A stretch of DNA of 64,000 bases, taken from NCBI GenBank assembly GCA_021229015.1, contig CM037785.1, positions 40,916,766 through 40,980,765 of the forward strand. The letters are read 5' to 3'. The translations under genes were made by a program, and so were the position numbers. The stretch's first letter is position 1, and every line of letters begins with the position of its first letter. The stretch comes from Solen grandis (lineage: Eukaryota; Mollusca; Bivalvia; Adapedonta; Solenidae). Positions 10,159 through 21,494 of the stretch are shown piece by piece. Under the pieces are notes generated by a model. It was not told the DNA's origin. It worked only from the letters and a program-made list of their open reading frames with translations, and did no database searches.

Positions 10159-12210
10159 GTATGTACATGTATGATGTGTTAGCTTTCAGATGGTTGACCA
10201 CGGTCTCCTCTGTTTGTTCAAACGACATTGAAACTCACATTCTTAACAGTCTGCACGGCAACTAAAATCCATAGTGTCATATATCATTTAAAGTACAGAA
10301 AATTAATATCCAATCAGTTCTAAAGTAAATGGACATTCATAGGGTAAAGGATTGAATTTAAAAAGAGAGCAATGGTCTTGGCATCGTCGAATTCTCACGC
10401 CCGATCATCTACGGGGTTTAGGTTTGATATCTCGTAGTGATACGGAATAAGTCAGCCGGGGGGGGGGGGGGGGGGGGTTCGGTGATGTGGTCTTGGATGA
10501 AGTACTTACATTTAGACTTTAATACAATAAAGTTTCGAGTATCCGAGGTGTGATATTTTAAGTACATGTCTTTGTCGAGGCTTGTTTCGATTACCGATGC
10601 GAATTACGTTGCTTTACACTAGGAAACAGTGACAAGCATGCTATCCGAACATGCATCTTACCCGCCACTCCTAGGAAAATCGTATTTTACTGTATAAGAT
10701 TAAATTCAGTTAAACACTGACTAGTAGACTTTTATCACCACCACTACTAGTGCTTTGTTTACTACATGTGCCACCTAAGATATTTCTCATTTCGCGTTGT
10801 TTGCGAAACATTTTCTTACAATATTTACTAATCCTTCTCGAGAGTTTCTTGGTTGGATCAATACTTTGCGCCCGAAAAGATAATGAATGACACTCTAATG
10901 GGATTCGAACCCAAAGCCTCAGAAGCATGATTAAATACGCTACCTTGGGCAACAATACTCACCCTACTAATTATAGAAGACTGCAGTAAAAATAATGAGA
11001 AATGTAAATAAATATCAGCTGATAAGGGTGAGGCCTTTATAGTGTTGAAGCGGATGGTTCAAACAAACTGGCGGTCTCGATATCAGTGATATACTCATGA
11101 GTTAATCGGAAGTGACCGACTCCCGCCTCTTTGTTTGGTTATCAGTCTAACTGTATAATAATCTGGATTATTTGTTCTTCACTTCGAAATCGGAGACAAA
11201 CGTTCTTCCGTTATACAGTGTACGAGCGTACATACATTTGCAAAATAAAGATACATGAAAATAAATGCGAAATAAGCTATAAATATAAATCCCGCAGACC
11301 GGTGTCACGAATAAAAATAAGATCTAAATATGTTCCGAGTCCCAGTAGAATAAACACAAGCCAAATAAAGACTGAAGCACAAAGTTCAAGACATACTTTC
11401 AAGGTCACACAAGGACGCAAGCAGTTCCTTCGCTCTTAGACAGTATCTATGAAAAACTGCGAACTCAAATTTTCGTGACTTAAAATTTATCATTTATTTC
11501 AGATATTTATATTCTATGATTGGGCTGCAAACAATCCATTAAAATATCAGTCATTTCTTTATGAAAAAAAACAAAACATCCTTTGGTCTGGTTTGACTTG
11601 CCTGCGGTCTGTTATGGTGAAATATTATAGAATATTACTACGTATCAATCATGAACTGTACATTATGAAAAGAATGGGTGTATGAAAATATGCATACATG
11701 TATATTATTGTTCATACTTAGGTCCTATTAATATTTCCGAAAGAAATAATACATCTAAATTAACGAAAGTCTGAGTTCACGGTCTCTTTGCAACTGAATA
11801 AACTTTATTCTCTCTTATTCATATTTCCTTAATTTTATTTTTTATTTTTCCACTGTTTCTAGAGCAACAAGCCGTTCCGGTACAACCAATATGCCACCAA
11901 GAAGACTCTGGCCCAGGGCCTCCTGGATATCGGACTCCTGATGGCCAACGCCTCCCAACTCAAGTCCCTAATCAGTCTGGGACCCACACAGGACTATTAC
12001 TACGCCAACCTCGTTCTCATCTCTCTGTCTATCCTGCTGCAGGTGATTGTCGGCGTCATCTTCCTCATCCTCGGCAGTATGGAGGTCAATACCGTGGAGG
12101 AGAAACGTCACGTGCATAAGTTGAATGACGTCACTGTTGGACTTGTGTTTGCCGTGACAGTTATTAATATATTTATTGCGGCGTTCGGTATAAAACTGCA
12201 AGAAGGTTGA
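10120..12210 (+). CDS. NINJ: Ninjurin, complete two-exon gene
   Basis: Exons 10120-10158 and 11863-12210 join in phase 0 to give 128 residues; human NINJ1 has 152 and NINJ2 142. Residues 19-50 (RYNQYATKK..LLDIGLLMANASQLKSLI) are the amphipathic region. Membrane segments lie at about 60-84 and 103-122, separated by a charged loop (EVNTVEEKRHVHKLND). NINJ1 oligomerises to rupture the plasma membrane in lytic cell death and was first described as an adhesion protein. The salt-bridge pair human Lys45/Asp53 aligns with Lys27/Asp35, so the polymerising core looks intact. The N-terminus is short, without an obvious match to the vertebrate adhesion motif. NINJ1 and NINJ2 cannot be separated here. Confidence 0.9.
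10159..11862. other. Ninjurin intron
   Basis: 1.7-kb intron. It contains a poly-G tract at about 10459-10478 (about 20 G) and a minus-strand tRNA-derived SINE near 10745-10975. Nothing else is recognisable. Confidence 0.75.
10745..10975 (-). mobile_element. tRNA-derived SINE
   Basis: On the minus strand a tRNA-like head shows an A-box-like GTTGCCCAAGGTAGCG and a perfect B box GGTTCGAATCCC, followed by a non-tRNA body. The boxes mark an internal RNA polymerase III promoter. The boundaries are approximate; no clear target duplication was found. Confidence 0.6.
11863..12210 (+). CDS. NINJ: Ninjurin exon 2 (main domain)
   Basis: After a TTTCTAG acceptor, 115 codons run from SNKPFRYNQY to IKLQEG and a TGA at 12208. 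GC content is clearly higher than in the flanks. The LLMANASQLK block and the C-terminal NIFIAAFG block are near-identical to vertebrate ninjurins. Confidence 0.93.
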   Translation, partial: SNKPFRYNQYATKKTLAQGLLDIGLLMANASQLKSLISLGPTQDYYYANLVLISLSILLQVIVGVIFLILGSMEVNTVEEKRHVHKLNDVTVGLVFAVTVINIFIAAFGIKLQEG

Positions 12211-12366
12211 TGCACATTTAAACGAATCTTCTATATAAGATTTCCAAGAACAAGAAATGAATGCTAATGCCAATTGTTCAAATTCACAAGCGTACTTTGA
12301 TGAAAAGTCTATTTAATTTAAATATTGTCTTGTTTTAAAATGTAAGTGGGGGCGACGTTAGTTTTA

Positions 12367-13122
12367 TTAGCTGACCTGAGCACATGTGCTCAGGATGAGC
12401 TATTAGGGTCGATGAATGTCCGTCGTCCGTCCGTCCGTCCGTCCGTCCTCCACAATTAGTCTGTTTGCACTCTAGCATCTTCATTTCTTAAGAAATCATC
12501 TTCAAACTTTATGACAATGTTTAATATCATATTTTCTTGGCCAAGTTCGATTATGTCTGATATCGGCCTATTAGGGCAGGAGTAATTCTTTTTTAATATT
12601 AAAAACATGCCAGATTTTAGTTTGTTTGCACTCTAGCATCTTCATGTCTTAAGCAATCATCTTCAAACTCTATGACAGTGTTTAAAGCCATATTCTTTTT
12701 GCCAAGTTCGATAATGGCTGATATCCGTCAATTAGGTCAGGAGGTATGCCCCTTTTGATATGAAAAGAAAATGTCATATTTCACTTTATTTGCACTCGAG
12801 CATCTTCATTTCTGAAGTAATCATCTTCAAACTCATTGACTGACAGTATTTATAGCCATTTTTTTTTTTTTGGCCAAGTTCGATTATGGCTGATATCCGT
12901 CAATTAGGTCAGGAGGTATGTCCCTTTTAATGTTTAAATGTGTGTGTTTAAAGCCATAATTTCTCAGTCAAGTTTGACTTCAAATTTTGGACTGTTTAGT
13001 TTGTGGAATTATAAATGATCTCATGGATTATGTATTCAGTACAAGTATGCTATAATTTTGTACAGGCAATGAAGGCAGTTTTTCTCAGGTGAGCGTCTTT
13101 AGGGCCATCTTGACCCTCTTGT
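12367..13122 (+). mobile_element. Tandem-core Helitron-like element, copy A
   Basis: The 5' end is a hairpin (CTGAGCACATGTGCTCAG at 12376-12393) followed by a (GTCC)n tract. Then come about three degenerate 150-180 bp units (CTCTAGCATCTTCATTTCTT; GATATCGGCCTATTAGG). The 3' end is GGTGAGCG..AGGGCCATCTTGACCCTCTTGT. Copies at 13928, 36247, 54877 and 55433 share both ends but have different core units. Bivalve pearl-type and Helitron-like elements have this plan; the class assignment is inference. Confidence 0.7.
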
Positions 13123-13260
13123 ATGTTCATTTTATGTATTGTTTATATATATTTTTATAGAAATACTTCAATAATACACGAATAATCATTTTGAAAAACA
13201 TAGAATTTGAATTAGATAATGAACAATTTGCTGGAGAAGATATGTTGTAATTTAAACTTA

Positions 13261-13292
<32 letters not shown>
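13261..13292. repeat. (CA)n microsatellite
   Basis: About 15 uninterrupted CA dinucleotides downstream of copy A. It is a simple repeat with no other feature attached. Confidence 0.9.
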
Positions 13293-13294
<2 letters not shown>

Positions 13295-13927
13295 TCAAGA
13301 AGTACAATCAATTAATCAATTAAGATGTTATAAAACATTTCAACATGTCTATTGTTTTTGTTTCATTTAAACAATTTTACGTCGATTTGGAAATAAGTTA
13401 TATTAACTTTAAACCATCCCTTTCGACGATTCCGAGATTGGCCCAGTATTTGATGCCTGGGAAGACAATGAAAAAATCCTCGTCTCCAAAGTTTTCGGAA
13501 CAAAGAATCTTCATCTCTTCCTCTTTCTGTTCTTTCAGATTCTGATTGTGTGCTAAGTGGTCCCTCGAAAACTTTTGTAAATTAAGTTACGTGTTTTTGA
13601 TGTGTGAATTCAGAAAAAAAATACAGTACTGTTTTTAATGTGCTTATACATGAGTAAAATCAAATTGTAACATCAAGGCAGTCAAGTTAAACATATTTTC
13701 CTCCTTTATAGAAATTAAATAAGTTATGTAATTAGAAATTTCTTTCTGTACAATGAAATGCTGAAATTCAGATAAAATTGTGATAAACTCACAAACATCT
13801 CTAAATTAGCCAAATTATATCATAAGTGACAGCCTTCGGTAAATGGACTAGCTATGCATAGCTTTTAAAGGATATTGGTCTTGAGTATCCATATTCCATA
13901 TCCATCCATAACAAACATATTTTATCT
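13293..13927. other. Intergenic, no feature seen
   Basis: AT-rich sequence between two repeats. One 66-codon open frame (13345-13545) has no recognisable domain and reads as noncoding. Confidence 0.6.
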
Positions 13928-14854
13928 TTAGCTCACCTTAGCACAACGTGCTCAAGGTGAGCTTTTGTGATCGCCCTTCGTTCGGCGTGCGACGTGCGTC
14001 GTCAACAATTTGGCTTGTTAACACACACGAGGCCATATTTTTAGGCCAGTCTTCATGAAACTTGGTCAGAATGTTTGTCTCCATAAAATCTTGGACAAGT
14101 TCGAAATTGGGTCATGTGGGGTCAAAAAGTAGGTCACGACGTCATCTTATTAAAACCTTGTTTTGTCTCCATAAAATCTTGGACAAGTTCGAAATTGGGT
14201 CATGTGGGGTCAAAAAGTAGGTCACGAGGTCATCTTATTAAAACTTGTTAACATCTAGAGGCCACATTTTTGCCCAATCTTATGAAATTGTCAAATGTTT
14301 GTTTCCATAAAATCTTGGACAAGTACGAATTTGGGTCATGTGGGGTCAAAAAGTAGGTCATGAGGTCAAATCTTATTAAAACCATGTTAACACTCTAGAG
14401 TCCACATTTTTAGCCCAATCTTCATGAAATTTGGTCAAAATGTTTGTCTCTATAAAATCTTGGACAAGTACGAATTTGGGTTATGTGGGGTCAAAAAGTA
14501 GGTCACGACGTCATCTTATTAAAACCTTGTTAACACTCTAGAGGTCACATTTTTAGCCCAATCTTCATGAAATTTGGTCAAAATGTTTGTCTCCATAAAA
14601 TCTTGGCCAAGTTATATTATGTCTGATATCGGCCTATTAGGGCAGGAATAATTCCTTTTTAATATTAAAACATGCCAGATTTTAGTTTAGGCTCAATCTT
14701 CATGAAACTTGGTTGGAATGTCTGTTTCCATAAAATCTTGGACAAGCTCGAAAGTGGGTCATGTGGGGTCAAAAAGTAGGTCCATGTGAAAAATCCAACA
14801 TATGTTGCTCATTTATTATCAGGTGAGCGATTCAGGGCCATCATGGCCCTCTTG
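13928..14854 (+). mobile_element. Tandem-core Helitron-like element, copy B
   Basis: It starts TTAGCTCACCTTAGCACAAC with a hairpin (GCACAACGTGC). About five degenerate units of 120-145 bp follow (TTCATGAAACTTGGTCAGAA; TGGGTCATGTGGGGTC; AAAAAGTAGGTCACGAGGTC). It ends GGTGAGCGATTCAGGGCCAT..GGCCCTCTTG. Unit 5 carries an 80-bp patch from the copy A core (see findings). No coding capacity. Confidence 0.75.
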
Positions 14855-16919
14855 ATTTATTTTATGCTAATTGATGATGAAAGAATTCGAATTATTGTGT
14901 GTATTCGATCTTGTTGTCACGTGCATCCAAGTGAGAGCAGTAGTAGATACTGGTAAGCTACATATCCATCTACAGGTACAATGGTAACTCGGAATATAAG
15001 AAAGATTAAGATCCGGTAGTCCGTAATGCTTTTCTTTTGTAGATACACTTTGTAGGGTGTTACAATACACAAAGTCACTATGTTGTTAAATAAATATATT
15101 TCAACACATATATCCAATCAATTAGTAATATACAGTATTCTGCATAAATTTAAAGCACGATATTTAACATCAAATACGTAAAGATTGTCCTGACAGACTT
15201 CTGCACAGGACGGATGTTAAAATTGGAATCCTCTTTTTTTATATATTCAAAATCAACAAATATTAAAACAAATTACAGAATAAACAGATATGTAAATTAC
15301 GCCTCAGTTGGCGGAGTTACGGAAAGCCATAAAACTGACAAGCGGATAAACAAAACTTATCTTGCCGCCAGATGACTAAAGGTACATTCAATGAAGCCCA
15401 TAAAGATGTCACACATTGAAATTGCAATAAACTAATTAGTCATAACATGTGCCAGATATCCAAGTTATGAAAAAGAATCTAGAAAAAAAAAAAAAATTGC
15501 ATGAACATGTGTGCACCTTAATTATCATCGAAAGGAATCGGTCAAAAAGGCTGGAAAAATATGCACATATTGTCGAAACGAAACCTGTTGAAAAGGCTGT
15601 AAAAAAAAAAGACAACTGCGTCGTACCATATTTAAATGCAACTGCGTTTTACCATTTGGTAAAAATCATTGTTTTGTCGAAAAATAGTTTTCTACTTCAA
15701 TTGGGACTTTGTCTCGTGACGTGAAAATGTATTTGGTATCTTAAATTTAGGAAAAACACGAGTATTCATACAGTTTAAGGGTGAAAATAATGGATACAGC
15801 AATTTCAACTGCGTTGTATCCTGTCAAACGTTTCGCAAATTCTTCTCCACTTCGAATTTTCAGTTCGCTATAAGTTTTGTTTTTCAAAATGGATTTGCAG
15901 ACACGATATGAAGCAGAAAAATCAGTAGCGTGTTCATATATGTATCTCGTTATCATGTAATTCCTACAGAAATAGTAATGAACAAAAACATACCTTTTTC
16001 TTCCCAAAATGCATCCTTTGTTTACAAAATGAATGGTATGACGCAGTTTTGATTCCTGGCCCTGTATAATGTAATTTGAACTATGGAATAAGGAATGTGG
16101 CTGACATGACTAGAACTTTGATACCAGATATTTAGTTAAATGTACATGTCCTTTGATATGCACAAAATGTGTTACGTTTATTTGCATAAACAAGAAATAC
16201 AACAAAATGTAAAAACATCCAATCGCATATTGAGCTTGCTCATTTTGATTGCCGAAAACTGAAAAAGTCATATTTAACAGCTACAAACACTTTGCAAAAA
16301 GATAAAATTACATGTAACTTTTTTTGCATGATTTTATACTGCAAAATATGCCATGAAAATTCACAATATAATAGAGAATAGTTACCTGGTTTCAATACCA
16401 TGAACTGAGAATATCCGTGTCTAAACAACCAACAAAGAAGTACCAATCTCCAAGCAGAGTTGCATGTTCATTCGTTCCTCACATAACATGTAATATAATG
16501 TAAGCCGATGTGTAAGAGAGTGACGAAGTACATGTACTGACGAATTAAAGCACGTTCAGTTAAACGTTAAGGCAGTGTAATATGTTCTTTGACTTATGAA
16601 TTGTATTTTCTGTAGGCCTGTATGAGCATAAATTCAAATATTTACATGTAAGTATCAAAAGTTCATGTAACTGTTATTTTAACACCCAGTGGAAAATTAA
16701 ATCAAATAAGATGATATGATCTATCAAACGCCACATTTGCAGCCCCCTATTGTCAAAATATTTCGCACATTAGTAACAACGACTTTAAATCATTAACGCA
16801 ATTTATTGAAATAAGTGCATTTTTCCTGAAGAAGATTATCAAGAAATACTTATATATATATAATAATAAATTCATTATGGATCAGATAGGGAAAGAGAGC
16901 GTAAGCTTAACTTTCACTT
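14855..16919. other. Intergenic, no gene recognised
   Basis: AT-rich. Open frames of 60-91 codons here have no recognisable domain, biased composition and no splice context. I see no repeat with definable ends. Confidence 0.6.
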
Positions 16920-17042
16920 AAGGTTAAGTCCCTGTAATGGTTCCGCTACATTTCGGACCTCGTGGCCTTTCACGGAGATAACCAAGGTTTCCTAAATGTT
17001 TCAAGATATAGCGGAAACGTTACACGGACTTTACTTAAACAT
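16920..17042. repeat. Short imperfect inverted repeat
   Basis: TTAAGTCCCTGTAATGGTTC..GCTACAT near 16924 pairs imperfectly with GATATAGCGGAAACGTTACA..GGACTTTACTTAAAC near 17007-17041. This would form a hairpin with about 35-nt arms. It could be a decayed foldback element. Confidence 0.5.
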
Positions 17043-17344
17043 TCACTTCTGTCTGTGACGTAAATTGTGATTAATTCATGATAAATGTAACGTGCATTAG
17101 GTATAATGTATATATGCAAATTAAACCGAAAAAACATCAAAGAAAAGTCGGTTCAGAAAATCCATCTGCATCAAGACAATATGAACATTTTGCTTTTCAA
17201 TGACTTGCCGAGAAACACTATTAGATAATAAATGTAACTTTCATTTATGCTTGGCGTTCCCTACGATTATTCTTTTTGAGGTTTACAAATTAATCAATCC
17301 ATAATTTTCTAATATAATAATGATAATTTCCATATAAGGACGTT

Positions 17345-19875
17345 TCTCGTGTTTTTCGTGACTGACTTATCAAAGACTTTGCTGAAGTCTAACAGGATTA
17401 GATCTACTTTTTTTTTTATTGTAAACTGCATTGACTAGGTCATTTCCTAACATAACTTTTGGGGTTATACAGGATCTTTTTTCCCTAAATCCATGTTGGA
17501 GTTGATACAGGATGTTATTATTTGCAAAATGTTTGACTATGGATGAAGCAACAATGTGTTCCACTACTTTGCATAGGACACATGTTAATGAGATTGGTCT
17601 ATAGCTGGCAGGGATTGACCTATCTCCTTTTTTGAAAATGGGGTTACAGATGCTGATTTCAATTGCGATGGCAGTAATGTCTGAGCAAGGGATTTTTTTA
17701 ATTTAACCTCAAGGATAGGGGAGAGTTCTTTGGATAGAGTTTTAAGGATGATTGGCTTAATTTTGTCAGGTCCACATACCTTATGAAGATTGAGGTTAAT
17801 GAGAAGTTTCTCAATCCCGTTGGTACTCACTAGAATATCTGATATAGTTGGTACTGGTTGATGGTATTTTTAAAGTTTCATTTTACAGAGGGAAGTAAAT
17901 GAGAGAGGGGGATTTGGGACTAAAAACAGATTGGAACTGCTTGTTAAGTACTGAAGCCTTTGGTGAAATTTTTTATCATACTTTATTGGGGGTATCACTG
18001 AGGTTTCTTGCCTAGTGTGCTTAATTAGGGAGTATAGCTTTTTAGTGTTGGGTTTGGTTTGAATATGGGTATCAGTGTTATAAATATTAAGATTGCTTTC
18101 AAGATACTGATTGTAAGCATATTTGACCTTTTTTCGCACTAGATGCTTTAAGTCAAGGAACCTTTTCCTGTCAGAAGATGTTTTTGATTTTCTAGCTCTT
18201 TTAAATGCCCGATTTCTTCTTCTGATCAGTTTCTTTATATTTTGGTTTACCCATGGAAGATGATCCCGAGTTTATGACCTTTTAGATGGTATACATTTTT
18301 CAGTAAGGGTATTTGAGAAGTCTGTCCATAATTCTTCAGTATTGATCGAATGAGTGATATTTGTTATTTGCCATCATATATTTGTGGTAGTCTCTAAGGG
18401 ACATTTTTATGGCCTGCCAATATGCTTTCTTACATAGCAGAATTTTGCGTGGTATTTGGTATTTTATCTTTGCAGAGGTATTTACTTTCACTTCAACAAC
18501 ATTATGGTCACTCATGTCAGGAAGGATATTTACTTGGTTGACTAGAGTCGGATCGGCAGTGAGGAACAGGTCTAGAATATTGTTTTCCCGAGTGGGAAGG
18601 TGGACCATTTGGGTAAGGTTCAAATCATTGAAAGTGTCTATGACCTGTCGAAAGCAGGAAGGGTGTTTGCAGTCAGAGGATGAGTTGGAGGTGTCCCAAT
18701 CCATTAAGATGAAGATTAAGGTCCCCCACCCACCCAAACATTTGAAAACTTTTTATTTACCTTTTCAAGGGACTTGAAAAATTCTAGAAGACTGTCTTTG
18801 TCTAGCTCATGGGGTTTGTAATAAGCCCCAATTAAAATATATTTATTTCCAAGTAAGTTTAACTTTATCCTTATGTCTTCACACTGAGACTGGAGTTCAG
18901 GCATTTCTTGGGCTGAGATAATGTCTCTAATGACAATGAAAACTCCTCCGCCTATCTGATCTTTCCGATCACGGCGGAAATAGTGTAGCCCTGGTTTAAG
19001 TCTAAGATCTCACCAGTATAGTGTTTGGGATTGAGCCAGGACTCAGTACCTATTATAATATTTTGGTTTGTAAGAGCTAATGTGGTTACTAAATTCTACT
19101 ATCTCGTCAACAATTGACCGACAGTTAATTATTTGGACTTTCGATGACCTTTTTTTTGGGGGCCTTTCTTGATCTAAATATTATTTAATGCTATATATTT
19201 TCAAAGGCCTATAATTTTAACAAAAGGAAGGATATTAACTTGGTTGACTAGAGTCGGATCGGCAGTGAGGAACAGGTCTAGCATATTGTTTTCCCGAGTG
19301 GGAAGGTGGACCATTTGGGTAAGGTTCAAATCATTGAAAGTGTGTATCACCTGTCGAAAGCAGGAAGGGTGTTTGCAGTCAGAGGATGAGTTGGAGGTGT
19401 CCCAATCCATTAAGATGAAGATTAAGGTCCCCCACCCACCCAAACATTTGAAAACTTTTTATTTACCTTTTCAAGGGACCTGAAAAATTCTAGAAGACTG
19501 TCTTTGTCTAGCTCATGGGGTTTGTAATAAGCCCCAATTAAAATATATTTATTTCCAAGTAAGTTTAACTTTATCCTTATGTCTTCACACTGAGACTGGA
19601 GTTCAGGCATTTCTTGGGCTGAGATAATGTCTCTAATGACAATGAAAACTCCTCCGCCTATCTGATCTTTCCGATCACGGCGGAAATAGTGTAGCCCTGG
19701 TTTAAGTCTAAGATCTCACCAGTATAGTGTTTGGGATTGAGCCAGGACTCAGTACCTATTACAATATTGGTTTGTAAGAGCTAATGGGTTACTAAATTCT
19801 ACTTCTCAACTACCGACAATTATATTTTGACTTTATTATTTAATGCTATATATTTTCAAAGGCCTATAATTTAAT
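17345..19875 (-). pseudogene. Broken non-LTR retrotransposon (CR1/Jockey-like LINE)
   Basis: On the minus strand, right to left, come two copies of an apurinic endonuclease-like region (19850-19201 and 19200-18336, with NNILDLFLTADPTLVNQVN and SDHNVVEVKV). A linker follows (18139-17870, KKLYSLIKHT). Then comes the front of a reverse transcriptase (17830-17350: KVCGPDKIKPIILKTLSKEL, LQHGFREKRSC, and motif A ILLDFSKVFDK in a shifted frame). Frameshifts and stops separate the pieces. The sequence stops just after motif A, so the catalytic YADD-type motif and 3' tail are missing. Confidence 0.85.
18516..19875 (-). repeat. Tandem duplication of the LINE endonuclease segment
   Basis: Bases about 18516-19226 repeat as about 19227-19875. 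Both copies run from GAAGGATATT(T/A)ACTTGGTTG to CAAAGGCCTATAATTT. Most of the unit is near-identical. The right copy has several short deletions near its end (19770-19850). Confidence 0.85.
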
Positions 19876-21250
19876 CACAGTCACGAGGAGCGAAACGTCA
19901 TTCATGACATAATTCCTTTTTTTCGGCGTAGCTGTATAATTTCGATTTCAACTCGCATCTTAAACCAATCAAATGTACGTTAACAGCGGTAAATAATTCT
20001 AAGCTGAATAAAAGGACTCCTGTTATTGGTTAACGCATCGTGATGGACTATAAAATTACTGTAAATAAGGGGTGCAGCTTGTATATATCATTCAGCTTGG
20101 TGTTATTACTTTTCTTTTTGATGTAAACATGAAAGTGATTTCAGTAAGTTAAATACAATCCTTTTCCATCAATTGAGGAATGCTACTTTGTGAAAATGAT
20201 TTAAAACAACAAAAAAGAATCCACCGTGTTATGACATGAAACCCCTTAATTACTATATATATTGAATTCTTCCAGTCTGCCGAGATGCTCTCATTGAAAA
20301 TTAATTCGCCAAAACCAAAACAACTAATAACGCTTTTATATCATAATTGTCATATGCAATAATGATATGAACAAATATCAAACAAGCCTATTTACAGATA
20401 TAATTTTTTGTATTACCGTCTATAAATAAGTATATTTCATAGAAAAAATACTGAACTATTTCTAGAGCGTACTAAATTTGTTGTGCGTCGGTCTTTCGCG
20501 CGCTTTTCCTCGGAATGTTCTAGAAGTCCTTTATCAATGAATCTATGCTTAAAGGTGCTGATCATTAATGTATATGCCTGTATAAACTATTTTGATACAG
20601 TTTACAACAGATAAAATCAGACCTGAACAAGCTTTTGTCAGTAAGAAATAAAATGAAGGTGAAGAAAAAATTGTATGTCCTAACTACAACGAGCAGATAA
20701 CTGCTCATTACATGATCAGCCTGGAACTAAATTAGGTTTTATGCAGCGGATTATCATAGATTTTTTTTTATAGTTCATAGGATAATTTATAACTTCACTG
20801 CTTTTAAATAAGAACATTTGGAGGTTTTTTAACAAATCATTTCATATTCTGATTTTTTTTAATTTTTTGGTGCAGGTAAGCCTGTTTACTTACATTATGT
20901 TTTGAATATATTAGACATTATTTTAAAATTGTACTTTTTTTTTGCTACATTCCTGTTGTTGTACACATCTCGTGGACTATTTTCTTATTTGCAAAATAAA
21001 CCTTGTTAAAAACATTGCCATTCATCATTGTTCACTACCAAAATTAGACATGTTTTTTTACAATTATTTACAACAATGCTTTTATAACCTATCATAACAT
21101 TAGAGTCTTTGAAATGTGTTTTGCATATATTTCCATTTATAAGTTTCTTAATTAAAGTATATTTATGCATGAATGAAAATCTCGTTTTTCTTTCATCCTA
21201 CGCCGAATATCTTTTTTTAAAGATATTTCTTGTTTTCTATTAAACAAAAT
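19876..21250. other. Intergenic upstream of TKT
   Basis: AT-rich. The flank at 19870-20130 has more varied composition but shows no coding signal. No gene, RNA or definable repeat was recognised. Confidence 0.55.
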
Positions 21251-21293
21251 AAATGCAGAATTTAGTGTAGGGTGATCTAAATGTGTGACTAAA

Positions 21294-21332
21294 ATTGGCC
21301 AATCGAAACTGAGAGGTTAAATGATCACGTGA
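21294..21332 (+). promoter_or_regulatory. Candidate TKT proximal promoter elements
   Basis: About 60-95 bp upstream of the TKT start codon lie a palindromic CCAAT element ATTGGCCAAT (21294-21303) and an E-box TCACGTGA (21325-21332). CCAAT boxes bind NF-Y. CACGTG is bound by bHLH-ZIP factors such as USF, MYC/MAX and the ChREBP/MLX group, some of which control sugar metabolism. That role is inference from motif identity and position; the transcription start is not known. Confidence 0.5.
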
Positions 21333-21387
21333 CTAAAATACGGTGTTCACTTGCACCTACCATTTTGATCAGTGTAACACGACGAAA

Positions 21388-21494
21388 ATGAGCTCTTATC
21401 ATCGCCCAGATAACAAGACTTTGCAGTCCCTTAGGGACATGGCAAATCAACTTAGGATTGACAGTGTCGAAGCAACACAGGCAAGCAATTCCGG
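21388..21494 (+). CDS. TKT: TKT coding exon 1
   Basis: ATG at 21388 in context GAAAATGA. 35 codons encode [20 protein letters not shown] and on to EATQASNS, plus two bases, before a GTAAGT donor. The human start ([20 protein letters not shown]) aligns residue for residue, which fixes this start. Confidence 0.95.

Noticed and set aside
15449..15724. 91-codon lysine-rich frame in the intergenic region
   Set aside because: No domain recognised; poly-A tracts give the lysines and there is no supporting splice or promoter signal.
18409..18777. 122-codon plus-strand frame over the LINE
   Set aside because: Antisense shadow of the endonuclease region; the minus-strand protein is the recognisable one.
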